From NCBI RefSeq assembly GCF_002584985.1, contig NZ_NUPZ01000041.1, positions 205,464-269,463 on the forward strand: a DNA stretch of 64,000 nucleotides, read 5' to 3'. The translations under genes and the position numbers were made by a program. This stretch comes from Bacillus sp. AFS029637. GTDB taxonomy: Bacteria; Bacillota; Bacilli; Bacillales; Bacillaceae_G. This document shows, one piece after another, positions 7,947-15,855 of this stretch. Under the pieces are notes generated by a model that saw only the letters and a program-made list of their open reading frames with translations, did no database searches and had not been told where the DNA came from. Each line of letters opens with the position of its first letter. The stretch's first letter is position 1.

Positions 7947-7994
7947 ATAATTCTTACTTCCTTTTCTCATTTCTCTTGATCATCAAAAAACTAT

Positions 7995-8033
7995 AAAAAA
8001 AGGTATTGTCTATACCTATGTATAGCAATACCT
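7995..8033 (-). terminator. Terminator of tenA
   Basis: Stem GGTATTGCTATA / TATAGACAATACC (one mismatch) followed on the minus strand by TTTTTTTA, seven bases past the tenA stop. Confidence 0.75.
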
Positions 8034-8040
8034 CTACTCT

Positions 8041-8730
8041 TTATCCAATTACATCTTTTACGTCTGTATCCACTGGCCACTTTTCTAAAGTATAAGCCAT
8101 TTCCCAAAATGAATATTCATATTGACTACTAATAATAAAATGCTGTTTCATACGGTTACGATCTGCCTCTGTTACTGTCTCAGCTATAGCATCTAACCGA
8201 GCGATCTGTTCCTCAACTAACGTACGGAACCAATCAGATCCATAAGCAGAAATCCATTCTTGATAAATTGGCTCTTCAGGTTGACACACTTTTAAACGTT
8301 CACCAATTTCATAATATAACCAGTAGCAAGGTAAAATTGCTGCAATAATATCCCCTAAATGTCCTTCGTACGCAGCTCGATACATATGTGAAGTATACGC
8401 ATATGCGGTTGGCGCAGGGATAAAATGATCTTTTTCTTCTTTTGTAATCCCTAGCTTTTTGGCAAAATTCTCATGTAATGATAATTCCGCCTCATACGTA
8501 TTTTGAGCATGGTGCGCCATACGGGCAGTTATTTCTAATTCAAGAGCTTTTGCAGCTCCTAACGCTTGTACTCTAGCAAAATGACTCAAATAATATGAAT
8601 CTTGAAGCACATAATAGCGAAAACTAGCTAAATCTAACGTTCCCTCTCCAAGTTTTTTTACAAAAGGATGATTAAAACTAGCTTCCCAAATTGAATCTAC
8701 TTCTTTACGTAATGATTGTGAAAAAGTCAT
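8041..8730 (-). CDS. tenA: Thiaminase II / aminopyrimidine aminohydrolase TenA
   Basis: 229 residues, the usual TenA length, all-helical. Signature segments are YYVLQDSYYLSHFARV (Asp44), the catalytic-cysteine motif AAILPCYWLYYEIG (Cys135), and the C-terminal QYEYSFWEMAY containing the acid residue. TenA hydrolyses aminomethyl- or formylaminomethyl-pyrimidine to hydroxymethylpyrimidine, salvaging the thiamine pyrimidine moiety in the cytosol. The gene stands alone behind a TPP riboswitch at 8794-8955, so it should be switched off when thiamine pyrophosphate is plentiful. Nothing in the sequence looks abnormal. Confidence 0.93.
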   Translation of the reverse strand: MTFSQSLRKEVDSIWEASFNHPFVKKLGEGTLDLASFRYYVLQDSYYLSHFARVQALGAAKALELEITARMAHHAQNTYEAELSLHENFAKKLGITKEEKDHFIPAPTAYAYTSHMYRAAYEGHLGDIIAAILPCYWLYYEIGERLKVCQPEEPIYQEWISAYGSDWFRTLVEEQIARLDAIAETVTEADRNRMKQHFIISSQYEYSFWEMAYTLEKWPVDTDVKDVIG

Positions 8731-8793
8731 TTAAATCCCTCCAATAATTTATAAAACATACGTATTTACCCACAATTATTAAATCTATAAAAC

Positions 8794-8955
8794 AAAAAAA
8801 CTTTCTTTACAGGCGTAAAGAAAGTGAAATTGACAGTATTTATTCATTAAATAGCAACGTCTTTCCCACTTCCCTACGCTGGCATTAACCAGATCAGGTA
8901 CTAAGAGTCTCAAAATCCCATTTGATCTCAGCCTATAAAAGGCCCCCCTAGTGGA
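8794..8955 (-). promoter_or_regulatory. TPP riboswitch with intrinsic terminator
   Basis: On the minus strand the aptamer (about 8866-8955) shows GGGGGGCC, GGCTGAGA, TACCTGATCTGGTTAATG and CCAGCGTAGGGAAG, the conserved THI-box order. Between it and tenA lies a hairpin CTTTCTTTAC / GTAAAGAAAG (8801-8824) followed by seven T residues, the expression platform. It is expected to terminate transcription when TPP binds. Confidence 0.95.
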
Positions 8956-9032
8956 TAAATATTTAGTTATCGTATTGTAATTATCATAGCATACTTCGTG
9001 GAACTATCAAAAGTTTTAATTGCGCAATTATC

Positions 9033-9947
9033 TTAAAAACCTTCTTCTTTCCTCACTTTTAATGAAGTTTCAATTATCATATCTAATAGTTTACTATAAT
9101 TAATCCCCGCAGCATCTGCACTTTTTGGCAGTAAACTTGATTGTGTCATCCCTGGTAACGTATTAATCTCCATTACATATGGAATTCCGTCCTCCACCAT
9201 CATATCAACCCTTGCATAAACACTACATTTTAATGCTTTATAACAAGCCAGTGACGCCTTATTTACACGTTCCTTAATTTCAGCTGGAAGTTCGATCACC
9301 TCTTCAATTGTACTAGCATCATCATATTTTGCATTGTAATCAAAGAATTCAGCTGCATGTCGAATTGAGATGATAGGTAACTGTTTTCCATCAAAAATGG
9401 AACATGTAATCTCTTCACCCTTTATATACTTCTCAATTACTACTTCTGAATCCCATTCAAATACAGTTTCCAGCATTGAAATCAATTCATTTTTATTATA
9501 GACGATTTTCACTCCAACACTCGAACCACCAGAGTTAGGTTTTACCACTAACGGAAATCCTAACTTCTCTAACTCTTCAAGGTTTAGATCCTCCATTTTT
9601 GTAAGTTCAATCCAATCGGGTGTTTCTACTCCTTCATAACGTAAAATCTTTTTTGAAAGATTTTTGTCCATACATATACCGCTAGATAACATATTGCTAC
9701 CGCTATAAGGAATACCTAAACTCTCAAGCGTCCCTTGAACCGTACCATCTTCTCCGTATTTTCCGTGTAATGCTAACAATGCAAAATCAATGTCTTTCGC
9801 TTTTTCAATTAAATCCATTTTTTCATTTAACGTAATTGGAACGATTTCATACTTACTTTTATCTAAATGTGCAATCATTTCATTTCCAGTCATAATTGAT
9901 ACTTGTTTTTCAGAGGATACTCCTCCCATAATAACGCCAATTCTCAT
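9033..9947 (-). CDS. ddl: D-alanine--D-alanine ligase
   Basis: 304 residues of the short DdlB type. The start at 9947 (MRIGVIMGGVSSEKQVS) has GGAG at good spacing. ATP-grasp features are present: HGKYGEDGTVQG (about residues 63-74), the Gly-rich loop KPNSGGSSVGV (about 137-147), and the metal-binding end VMEINTLPGMT. It joins two D-alanines with ATP for peptidoglycan precursor synthesis. The gene starts four bases after the stop of the upstream MocR-type regulator, whose coding sequence supplies its ribosome site, so the two are co-transcribed and probably translationally coupled. B. cereus group genomes usually carry a second, longer Ddl elsewhere. Confidence 0.93.
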   Translation of the reverse strand: MRIGVIMGGVSSEKQVSIMTGNEMIAHLDKSKYEIVPITLNEKMDLIEKAKDIDFALLALHGKYGEDGTVQGTLESLGIPYSGSNMLSSGICMDKNLSKKILRYEGVETPDWIELTKMEDLNLEELEKLGFPLVVKPNSGGSSVGVKIVYNKNELISMLETVFEWDSEVVIEKYIKGEEITCSIFDGKQLPIISIRHAAEFFDYNAKYDDASTIEEVIELPAEIKERVNKASLACYKALKCSVYARVDMMVEDGIPYVMEINTLPGMTQSSLLPKSADAAGINYSKLLDMIIETSLKVRKEEGF

Positions 9948-9951
9948 CTTC

Positions 9952-11400
9952 TCAACTCCAAGTTTCATTTTTTAATGTATCACCAATTATTTGAATCCCG
10001 CTAACTATTTCCTTTTCTTTCAAACGTGAAAATCCTAATCGGAAAGTGTTCGCTCCTCCTCCGTCAGAATAAAAAACATCTCCCGGAGAAAACGTAACTC
10101 CTTTCTCAAAACACTTTTGTAAAAGTGTTCGGGCATTAATATGCTCTTCTAGTTCTATAAATAAATGAAGTCCACCGTCTCCAGTCATTCTTTTAAACGG
10201 AATGTACTGATTGCACGCTCCAACAGCTAACTCATATTTTTTCTTATAAACAGACCTTGCCTTTTTTAAATATTTTTCAAAATATCCTTCATGTAAATAT
10301 TGAAATAAAACAGCTTGATCTAACGTAGATGTGTGAATCGTTCTCGCTCTTTTTACACTTTCTAAATAATGAATTAGCTCTTTATCTGCGATAATCCAGC
10401 CTACACGTAACCCGGGAAAAAGTACCTTTGAAAAGCTACTAATATAAATGACATTATTACCAGCTCCAGCAAAAGTTAATAATGGTGCTAAATGCGAACC
10501 TGAATAACGTAATTCTTCATTAAACCCATCTTCTATAATAGGAATCTTATATTTTGAAAATAGTCTCATTAGTTCCGTTCTTTTCTCCGAACTCGTAACA
10601 ATGCCAGTCGGATTATGATAAGAAGGAATTAAATACGCAAAATCAAAATCCATTTCACGTAAACTTTTTTCTACTTCATGCGTATCAATACCATCATCAT
10701 TCATATCAATCCCATGAACTTCAAGTCCATGCAAGCGAAAAAGCTTCAGTGCAGCATGGTGAGTTGGATTCTCACAAATAACACGCCCTGATTTCTTTGA
10801 TAAAGAAGAGAGTACAATATCTAATCCTTCTGTAAATCCATTTGTAATTAAAATATCTTTGTTCGAAATATCTACACCTTTCATTTCCATATAATGAAGT
10901 AGATAATTCATTAAAGGTCGATAACCTTTTGCATATCCGTAATTCAATACGATATCCCCTTCAATGGACATACGAGTAAGAAAAGCTCTTTTGAAATTTT
11001 CAACATCAAATAGCTTTTCATCTGGTGCTATACTATTAAAAACAATCATTCCTTTTTCCCAGCGAACTCCATGTTTCATTAAATCTAATTCATCCGCTAA
11101 TGCGGTAACTGTATTAAGTTTATTTTTCCAATCTATTTCAACAGACGAAGTGTTAGAAATATCCACCTTCGCAACAAAGTTCCCTTTTCCTTTAACTGCA
11201 TAAATGAGCCCTTCTTGTTCTAAATCCGCATAAGCAGAGAGTACTGTATTTCTGCTCACTGATAATAATTCACTCAGTTCCCTTGTTGATGGGATTTTTT
11301 GGTTCCCTAACAAATGCCCTTTCATAATCATCTTTTTCAAATAATCCTTTAATTGAATATAAACGGGACGATCTTTTACAACTTTAAAATCCTTAAACAA
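9952..11400 (-). CDS. MocR/PdxR-family regulator, probable regulator of ddl
   Basis: 482 residues. The N-terminus is a GntR-type winged helix (residues about 10-75, KIPSTRELSELLSVSRNTV) and the C-terminus a fold-type I aminotransferase-like domain with the PLP lysine in SSFSKVLFPGLRVGW. MocR proteins act as PLP-responsive DNA-binding regulators. In Brevibacillus brevis the MocR protein DdlR controls the neighbouring ddl gene. Here the regulator lies immediately upstream of ddl on the same strand with a four-base gap, which supports the same role but in a single transcript. The target operator is not evident. Confidence 0.85.
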   Translation of the reverse strand: MFKDFKVVKDRPVYIQLKDYLKKMIMKGHLLGNQKIPSTRELSELLSVSRNTVLSAYADLEQEGLIYAVKGKGNFVAKVDISNTSSVEIDWKNKLNTVTALADELDLMKHGVRWEKGMIVFNSIAPDEKLFDVENFKRAFLTRMSIEGDIVLNYGYAKGYRPLMNYLLHYMEMKGVDISNKDILITNGFTEGLDIVLSSLSKKSGRVICENPTHHAALKLFRLHGLEVHGIDMNDDGIDTHEVEKSLREMDFDFAYLIPSYHNPTGIVTSSEKRTELMRLFSKYKIPIIEDGFNEELRYSGSHLAPLLTFAGAGNNVIYISSFSKVLFPGLRVGWIIADKELIHYLESVKRARTIHTSTLDQAVLFQYLHEGYFEKYLKKARSVYKKKYELAVGACNQYIPFKRMTGDGGLHLFIELEEHINARTLLQKCFEKGVTFSPGDVFYSDGGGANTFRLGFSRLKEKEIVSGIQIIGDTLKNETWS

Positions 11401-11491
11401 TTCCTTACCCCCTGCAATTATTTTTGCATATTTATTTCATTCTCAAAAGGTCCACTACATATGTATTTTCTATAATGGGCGGTACGGTCTT

Positions 11492-11549
11492 ATAAAGTGA
11501 AACTTTAATTAGTGGAGGATATCCCCCCACTAATCGGTCTGCTCATAAA
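11492..11549 (-). repeat. Mini-bcr1-like element (58 bp with target duplication)
   Basis: On the minus strand the unit is bounded by TTTAT on both sides. It ends with ATTAAAGTTTCAC-TTTAT, identical to the right end of the bcr1 repeat at 12809-12959. It contains the matching hairpin ATTAGTGG / CCACTAAT, but lacks the long left part of bcr1. Its left TTTAT overlaps the last two codons of the homoserine dehydrogenase gene. Confidence 0.55.
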
Positions 11550-12580
11550 TAGCGGGACAAATCTTTTCGGTATAAGTTAATTATATCTTTTAAAGCAGCC
11601 GCTGCAGCTCCGCGCGGATTAGAAGCACCACCAATTGTAGTAACTTGCCCCATCGTATCTGTAAAGAACGTAATTCCTTTTTCTGTCCCATTTACTTTTG
11701 CTAACGGATGTTCTTTATCTATTTCATATGGTTCAACAGTAAGATTCACGTTGCCATCCTTATCTTTATACGCTGATGCAATTAGTTTGATCCATTTATT
11801 TTGTTCTTTAGCATTTCGTATTTGCTGTATTGTAACGTTCTCAATTCCTTTTATATGTATATCTGTAAGCGCATTCTCTACTCCCATTAAACTGTTTGTT
11901 AAAAGTAACAATTTACATGCACTATCTGAACCACTTACATCTAATATTGGATTCGTTTCAGCAATTCCTTTATTTTGTGCTTCTTGCAATGCTTCTTCAA
12001 ACGAAATATCATCTTCATACATCTTTGTAAGAATATAATTTGTTGTCCCGTTTAATATCCCTTCTATTTTCTCAATATTACAGCCCGCTAAACTCAATTG
12101 CCCAATATCTAGTGTTGGTAATGCAGCTGCTGTTGCACCGCTATATCGAATTCGTACATTCGCCTGCTTTGCTGCTTTATTTATTTCTCTCCAGTTTGTA
12201 ACAAGTGCCCCTTTTGAAATTGCAACTATATCCATCTGTTTCTCAATCGCTTGTTTCATATATTGTTTCCCTGGATTTCCATCTCTAAGGTTTGTAACGG
12301 TTGATTCTACCCAAACAGTACCACTGATGCTATTTGTTGCACGCTCATTCGGATGATGTTCTAAATATTTTTCAATTGCAGCAGTACCGCTCCCAAACAT
12401 TAATAAATGATGAATAGACAACCCTTCCACATTATGTATTGCAACATTTCTACCTAATACACCACTTACAACTAAATCTATTCCATATGTTTCATTTATA
12501 TATAAATATTTTTCATTTAATAATTTTATAAACTCTCTTCCTACTGTTCCATATCCTGATAACACAATTTGAATTTTCAT
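11543..12580 (-). CDS. hom: Homoserine dehydrogenase, short form without ACT domain
   Basis: 345 residues from the ATG at 12580, which has GGGGGGAT upstream (an earlier in-frame ATG has none). The N-terminal Rossmann motif is VLSGYGTVGREF, and the homoserine-dehydrogenase signature is seen in GILNGTTNYILTKM and GIAETNPILDVSGSDSACK. It reduces aspartate semialdehyde to homoserine for threonine and methionine synthesis. The protein stops where the C-terminal ACT regulatory domain of the 430-residue B. subtilis-type enzyme would begin, so threonine feedback control is probably absent. It is monocistronic. The 3' end abuts a mini-bcr1 element. Confidence 0.88.
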   Translation of the reverse strand: MKIQIVLSGYGTVGREFIKLLNEKYLYINETYGIDLVVSGVLGRNVAIHNVEGLSIHHLLMFGSGTAAIEKYLEHHPNERATNSISGTVWVESTVTNLRDGNPGKQYMKQAIEKQMDIVAISKGALVTNWREINKAAKQANVRIRYSGATAAALPTLDIGQLSLAGCNIEKIEGILNGTTNYILTKMYEDDISFEEALQEAQNKGIAETNPILDVSGSDSACKLLLLTNSLMGVENALTDIHIKGIENVTIQQIRNAKEQNKWIKLIASAYKDKDGNVNLTVEPYEIDKEHPLAKVNGTEKGITFFTDTMGQVTTIGGASNPRGAAAAALKDIINLYRKDLSRYL

Positions 12581-12726
12581 AATATCCCCCCATATTTTTC
12601 TACCAAATCCCTCTTTCAATATAATATAAAGCGCCCTTGAATTCCATCGAGGGGCTTTATCATTTTCTGTTTTGGTAATGAGGAAACCTACAGATTAAAA
12701 ATAACAAATAATAATTACTAAAATAG

Positions 12727-12771
12727 TATGTAAAAAAGCTTAGAGTTTTAGGCTCTAAGCTTTTTACATAC
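12727..12771. terminator. Strong bidirectional hairpin
   Basis: Long stem GTATGTAAAAAAGCTTAGAG / CTCTAAGCTTTTTACATAC with a seven-base loop. Downstream of the GNAT gene on the minus strand, it can end that transcript after the bcr1 repeat. A weaker GC-rich hairpin lies at 12628-12662. Confidence 0.6.
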
Positions 12772-12808
12772 TTCATTGCATTACAATTCCTTTTAAAGAG
12801 CGATACTT

Positions 12809-12959
12809 TTTATTCCGTATTGACGGACAGTAAGACTCTCAGCTAAAAATTCAGCAAATGCGAGGAATTTAGCTGGGAGATAACTTCCCGTAAATACCCA
12901 ATTGGTGAAGGCTAATAATCAGTGGGGATAGTCCCCCACTGATTAAAGTTTCACTTTAT
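12809..12959 (+). repeat. bcr1-type Bacillus cereus repeat with TTTAT target duplication
   Basis: 151 bp including flanking TTTAT at 12809-12813 and 12955-12959. Internal inverted repeats are seen: TCCGTATTGACGGA at the left, GGGAGATAACTTCCC in the middle, and AATCAGTGGGG / CCCCCACTGATT at the right end. The B. cereus group repeat bcr1 is about 155 bp, structured, and inserts at TTTAT, which fits. The right end overlaps the last codons and stop (TGA at 12951-12953) of the GNAT gene. Confidence 0.75.
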
Positions 12960-13532
12960 CCATTCTGATTTACTCAATATATAATGATTGTATAGTTCGT
13001 TTTCTATCGTCTGTTGACTCAAATAAGTAAACCCGCATTTTTCAATAACTTTATTTGATGATACGTTATGAATTAAAGCAATTGCGTTAAGAATGTCTAC
13101 ATTTGTATATTCAAACAAATAGTCAATCATTCCTTTAGTCGCTATTGTAGCGTAACCATTATTTTGATATTTATTTGAAACGGCATACATAATTTCTCGG
13201 TTTGGTGACGGAAGTTCTTCCTTCATACTTGTACAGCACCATCCAATAAATTCATTTGTATTTTTCATAAATATTCCTAGCTTTAAAGAATAGCCATCTA
13301 TGTTAGATGTGGTTTTGACGGCGTCAAGAAATGCTTTATTTGCTGGTATTTCATAATTTGCAACCCAATTAACTCGTTGTTCTTTTGTTGATTTCCAGTC
13401 TGGCAAATACTTTTCTATCTCTGGTTGATTTGATATTTTATAAATACTCTCCGCATCTTTGATGGTAAACTCTTGTAAGTAAATATCTCCACAATCTATT
13501 CTAAATAACTTAGTCAAACTTTCTTCTCCCAT
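12951..13532 (-). CDS. GNAT N-acetyltransferase (RimJ/RimL type) ending in bcr1
   Basis: 193 residues; ATG at 13532 with GGGGGAT upstream. The fold is recognisable from DIYLQEFTIKDAESIYKIS at the N-terminus, the acetyl-CoA-binding region around MYAVSNKYQNNGYATIATK (about residues 123-141) and NVSSNKVIEKCGF near the C-terminus. It should acetylate an amine from acetyl-CoA; the substrate is unknown. The stop codon TGA lies inside the right end of a bcr1 repeat, and the last residues (WIK) are encoded in the TTTAT target, so the insertion set the current C-terminus. Confidence 0.8.
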   Translation of the reverse strand: MGEESLTKLFRIDCGDIYLQEFTIKDAESIYKISNQPEIEKYLPDWKSTKEQRVNWVANYEIPANKAFLDAVKTTSNIDGYSLKLGIFMKNTNEFIGWCCTSMKEELPSPNREIMYAVSNKYQNNGYATIATKGMIDYLFEYTNVDILNAIALIHNVSSNKVIEKCGFTYLSQQTIENELYNHYILSKSEWIK

Positions 13533-13607
13533 AATAATCCCCCTTAATTACGTTTGAAATTGAAAATAATTATAGATACCTCCTAGCTAGAGGTACCCAT
13601 AATTACA

Positions 13608-15236
13608 TTAAAGCTCTTTTATCTGCTTCGTAAGTTCTATAAATCTTTCATCAAGTTCTTTATATCCTTTGTCCTTAGAAGTTAAAAAGCTTAATTTACC
13701 TAATACTTCTTGTCGCTCTGTTTCTAGCGTTAAACGTAGCTCTTCAATGTCATCTCTTGTTTTAGCAGACTCTTCTAGCTGCTTTTGTATCGTGTTATTT
13801 GAAAACACTAATTTCATATTAGTTGTTTTCTCCAAAAAATATCGATCGTGAGAAACTATAACTAGTGTTCCATTATACTCCGCTAATGTATTTTCAAGCT
13901 GTTCACGTGAAGGAAGATCCAGGTGATTCGTCGGTTCATCTAAAATAAGTACATCTTTTTCTTCTAAAATATAAGCCATTAACTTACACTTCACTCGTTC
14001 TCCCATGCTCATATGCTCAATCGGCTCTTTCCATTGAGAAGCTTGGAATCCTAAATGTTTCATTAGATTTTGGACTTTTCCTCTTTCCTCAAATGTCTCT
14101 TTAAAAAACAAATCTTCTGGTGTTTTATCCAGTGGTAAATCAAATACTTCTTGTGTTAAATAACCGATGTTTGCCGATGGTGAAATCCAAATTTCTCCTT
14201 GAACAGTTTCCGTTTCCATAATCATCTTCAATAATGTTGTTTTCCCGCTACCGTTTGGTCCAATAATCGCAACTTTCTCACCGTGTTGGATTGTAAAATT
14301 AACGTTTTCAAATAATGTTCGTCCATTAAATTCTTTCCTCAATTGTTTCACTTCTAAAAAGCGTTTTCCTACTTTTTTATTCGCTTGAATAGAGAACTCA
14401 ACTGAATACTCTTCTTTCACACGCTCTACTTTCGTTTTCTCAAGCTCTTTTTCGAGACGTTTTCGTTTTGACTTCACTTGTGCATCCATTCGCTTCGCTT
14501 TTACACGATAAAATTCTTTAACTCCTTCTTGTTTTGTGGACTGCGCGTGTGCCTTTTGTGACCATGAACTTAATTCTTTTATATTTGCTTCTACTTCTTC
14601 TATCTTTTTTTGTTGTTTTTCATATTCACGCTGCTGCGTCTTTCTTTTTTGCTCACGTGCTTTCATATAACTCGTATAATTACCACTATGCTCAATTAAT
14701 TTCTTATCCTCAATTGACCATATTTTTGTTGCGACAACATCTAAAAAATATCGATCATGCGATACAACGATAACTGTACCTTTCATATTTTTTATCTGTT
14801 TAATAAGAAATTCCGTACTTATCTCATCTAAATGATTTGTCGGTTCATCTAGTATTAATACATTAGGGTTTTCAGCAAATCCTTTTGCTAGTCGAACCTT
14901 CAACTTTTCACCACCACTTAACGTCACAAAATCGTTCGTTGGCACGCCCCATTTTGCAAGAAGTTCTGCTTCTGTTGCAATCATATCACTACTAATAAAA
15001 GATTCTATTTCTTGTTCAACATATGCCGTTGTCATATTCATTTGCTGCCATTCAACAATCCCTTTTGATGGTTCAACTTTCCCATTTATTAATTGAAGTA
15101 ACGTTGATTTACCAGCACCATTTTTACCGATTAATCCGATAACATCCCCTTGTTTTACTGTCACATTCATTTTTTCTAACAAAGTGTTTTCATTTATTTC
15201 AACATAAACATCATTTAATTTTAAAAGTTCTTTCAT
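13608..15236 (-). CDS. vmlR: ABC-F ribosome protection protein VmlR-like
   Basis: 542 residues with two ABC ATPase domains and no membrane segments. The motifs are Walker A GKNGAGKST (about 37-45) with LSGGE, LILDEPTNHLD and SHDRYF; a charged coiled linker at about 190-275; then Walker A GPNGSGKTT (about 326-334) with MSMGER and a second LILDEPTNHLD. The match to B. subtilis VmlR is close throughout, including KAHAQSTKQEG, KRLEKELEK and the ERQEVLGKLSFLT end. VmlR-type proteins bind stalled ribosomes and dislodge lincosamides, streptogramin A and pleuromutilins. The gene is preceded by a transcription attenuator (15267-15437), consistent with antibiotic-induced readthrough. Confidence 0.9.
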   Translation of the reverse strand: MKELLKLNDVYVEINENTLLEKMNVTVKQGDVIGLIGKNGAGKSTLLQLINGKVEPSKGIVEWQQMNMTTAYVEQEIESFISSDMIATEAELLAKWGVPTNDFVTLSGGEKLKVRLAKGFAENPNVLILDEPTNHLDEISTEFLIKQIKNMKGTVIVVSHDRYFLDVVATKIWSIEDKKLIEHSGNYTSYMKAREQKRKTQQREYEKQQKKIEEVEANIKELSSWSQKAHAQSTKQEGVKEFYRVKAKRMDAQVKSKRKRLEKELEKTKVERVKEEYSVEFSIQANKKVGKRFLEVKQLRKEFNGRTLFENVNFTIQHGEKVAIIGPNGSGKTTLLKMIMETETVQGEIWISPSANIGYLTQEVFDLPLDKTPEDLFFKETFEERGKVQNLMKHLGFQASQWKEPIEHMSMGERVKCKLMAYILEEKDVLILDEPTNHLDLPSREQLENTLAEYNGTLVIVSHDRYFLEKTTNMKLVFSNNTIQKQLEESAKTRDDIEELRLTLETERQEVLGKLSFLTSKDKGYKELDERFIELTKQIKEL

Positions 15237-15266
15237 AAATATCGATCCCTTTCATTAAGGGAGAAC

Positions 15267-15437
15267 AAAAAAATCCTCCCAAAGTAATTTTGGCAGGATT
15301 AGTCGTTACATTATTTATACCCAAATAAGCTATTACGCAAAACAAATAGCAACACCGTTGTTTGGAATTGGGCAGACTAATCCTATTTTTTATAAATTGA
15401 AATTTATTTAATTTCAACATTTAAAAATAAGATTAGT
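15267..15437 (-). promoter_or_regulatory. Transcription attenuator of vmlR
   Basis: On the minus strand four segments can pair alternately. Segment 1 (15423-15437) pairs with segment 2 (15376-15390) over about 15 bases. Segment 2, through AGGATTAGTC, pairs perfectly with GACTAATCCT in segment 3 (15295-15304). Segment 3 with segment 4 forms the terminator AATCCT.CCAAA / TTTGG.AGGATT (15272-15300), followed by a T-run at 15267-15272. A short reading frame (GTG TTG CTA TTT, 14 codons, near 15350-15310) lies between segments 2 and 3 and could be the sensing leader, though its ribosome site is poor. A promoter with TACAAT (minus strand of 15482-15487) and TTTACG 18 bases upstream precedes it. Confidence 0.7.
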
Positions 15438-15598
15438 TAATCATCGTCCACCCATCATTCCTTTCCATCATTAGTAACCATATTGTACCATGATAACACT
15501 GTATGCGTAAATATTTTTATATGTACTACAAAAGTGTATTTTTTCATCGCTACTCTTCTTATGTTTATCAACCATTAGTTTTCACTATGTTGAATGGT

Positions 15599-15745
15599 TT
15601 ATTCATTCGAAATTTCTTTACAGTCCATATTTCCGCCGTGATCATGCGGTGTCCCACATGAAATACTCTCTTCTTTCGGGGCAGTACCAATTACACCGAT
15701 TATTGGATTAATTGGAATTTGTAGTTCATTGCTAATTAGCTTTTT
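15599..15745 (-). pseudogene. Fragment of an acetamidase/formamidase gene
   Basis: A 48-codon open frame bounded by stops reads LQIPINPIIGVIGTAPKE and CGTPHDHGGNMDCKEI. The GVIGTAP and HGGNMD blocks are signatures of the FmdA/AmdA amidase family, where they lie near residue 150. Only this internal piece remains; no start, active-site remainder or second half is nearby. The rest of the 15540-15850 gap shows nothing else recognisable. Confidence 0.65.
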
Positions 15746-15855
15746 TCATACAAGCTCCTCTTGAAATTTTAATGATATTTGCATGTAAAAAAGCACTTAG
15801 TTCATTTTGAAACATACACTCTTTACTATAACAGTTATAGAAAGGTGGTATCACT

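Noticed and set aside
15211-15420. 69-codon frame across the vmlR leader
   Set aside because: It crosses the attenuator and runs into the vmlR start in another frame, with no ribosome site; the leader RNA structure explains the sequence.
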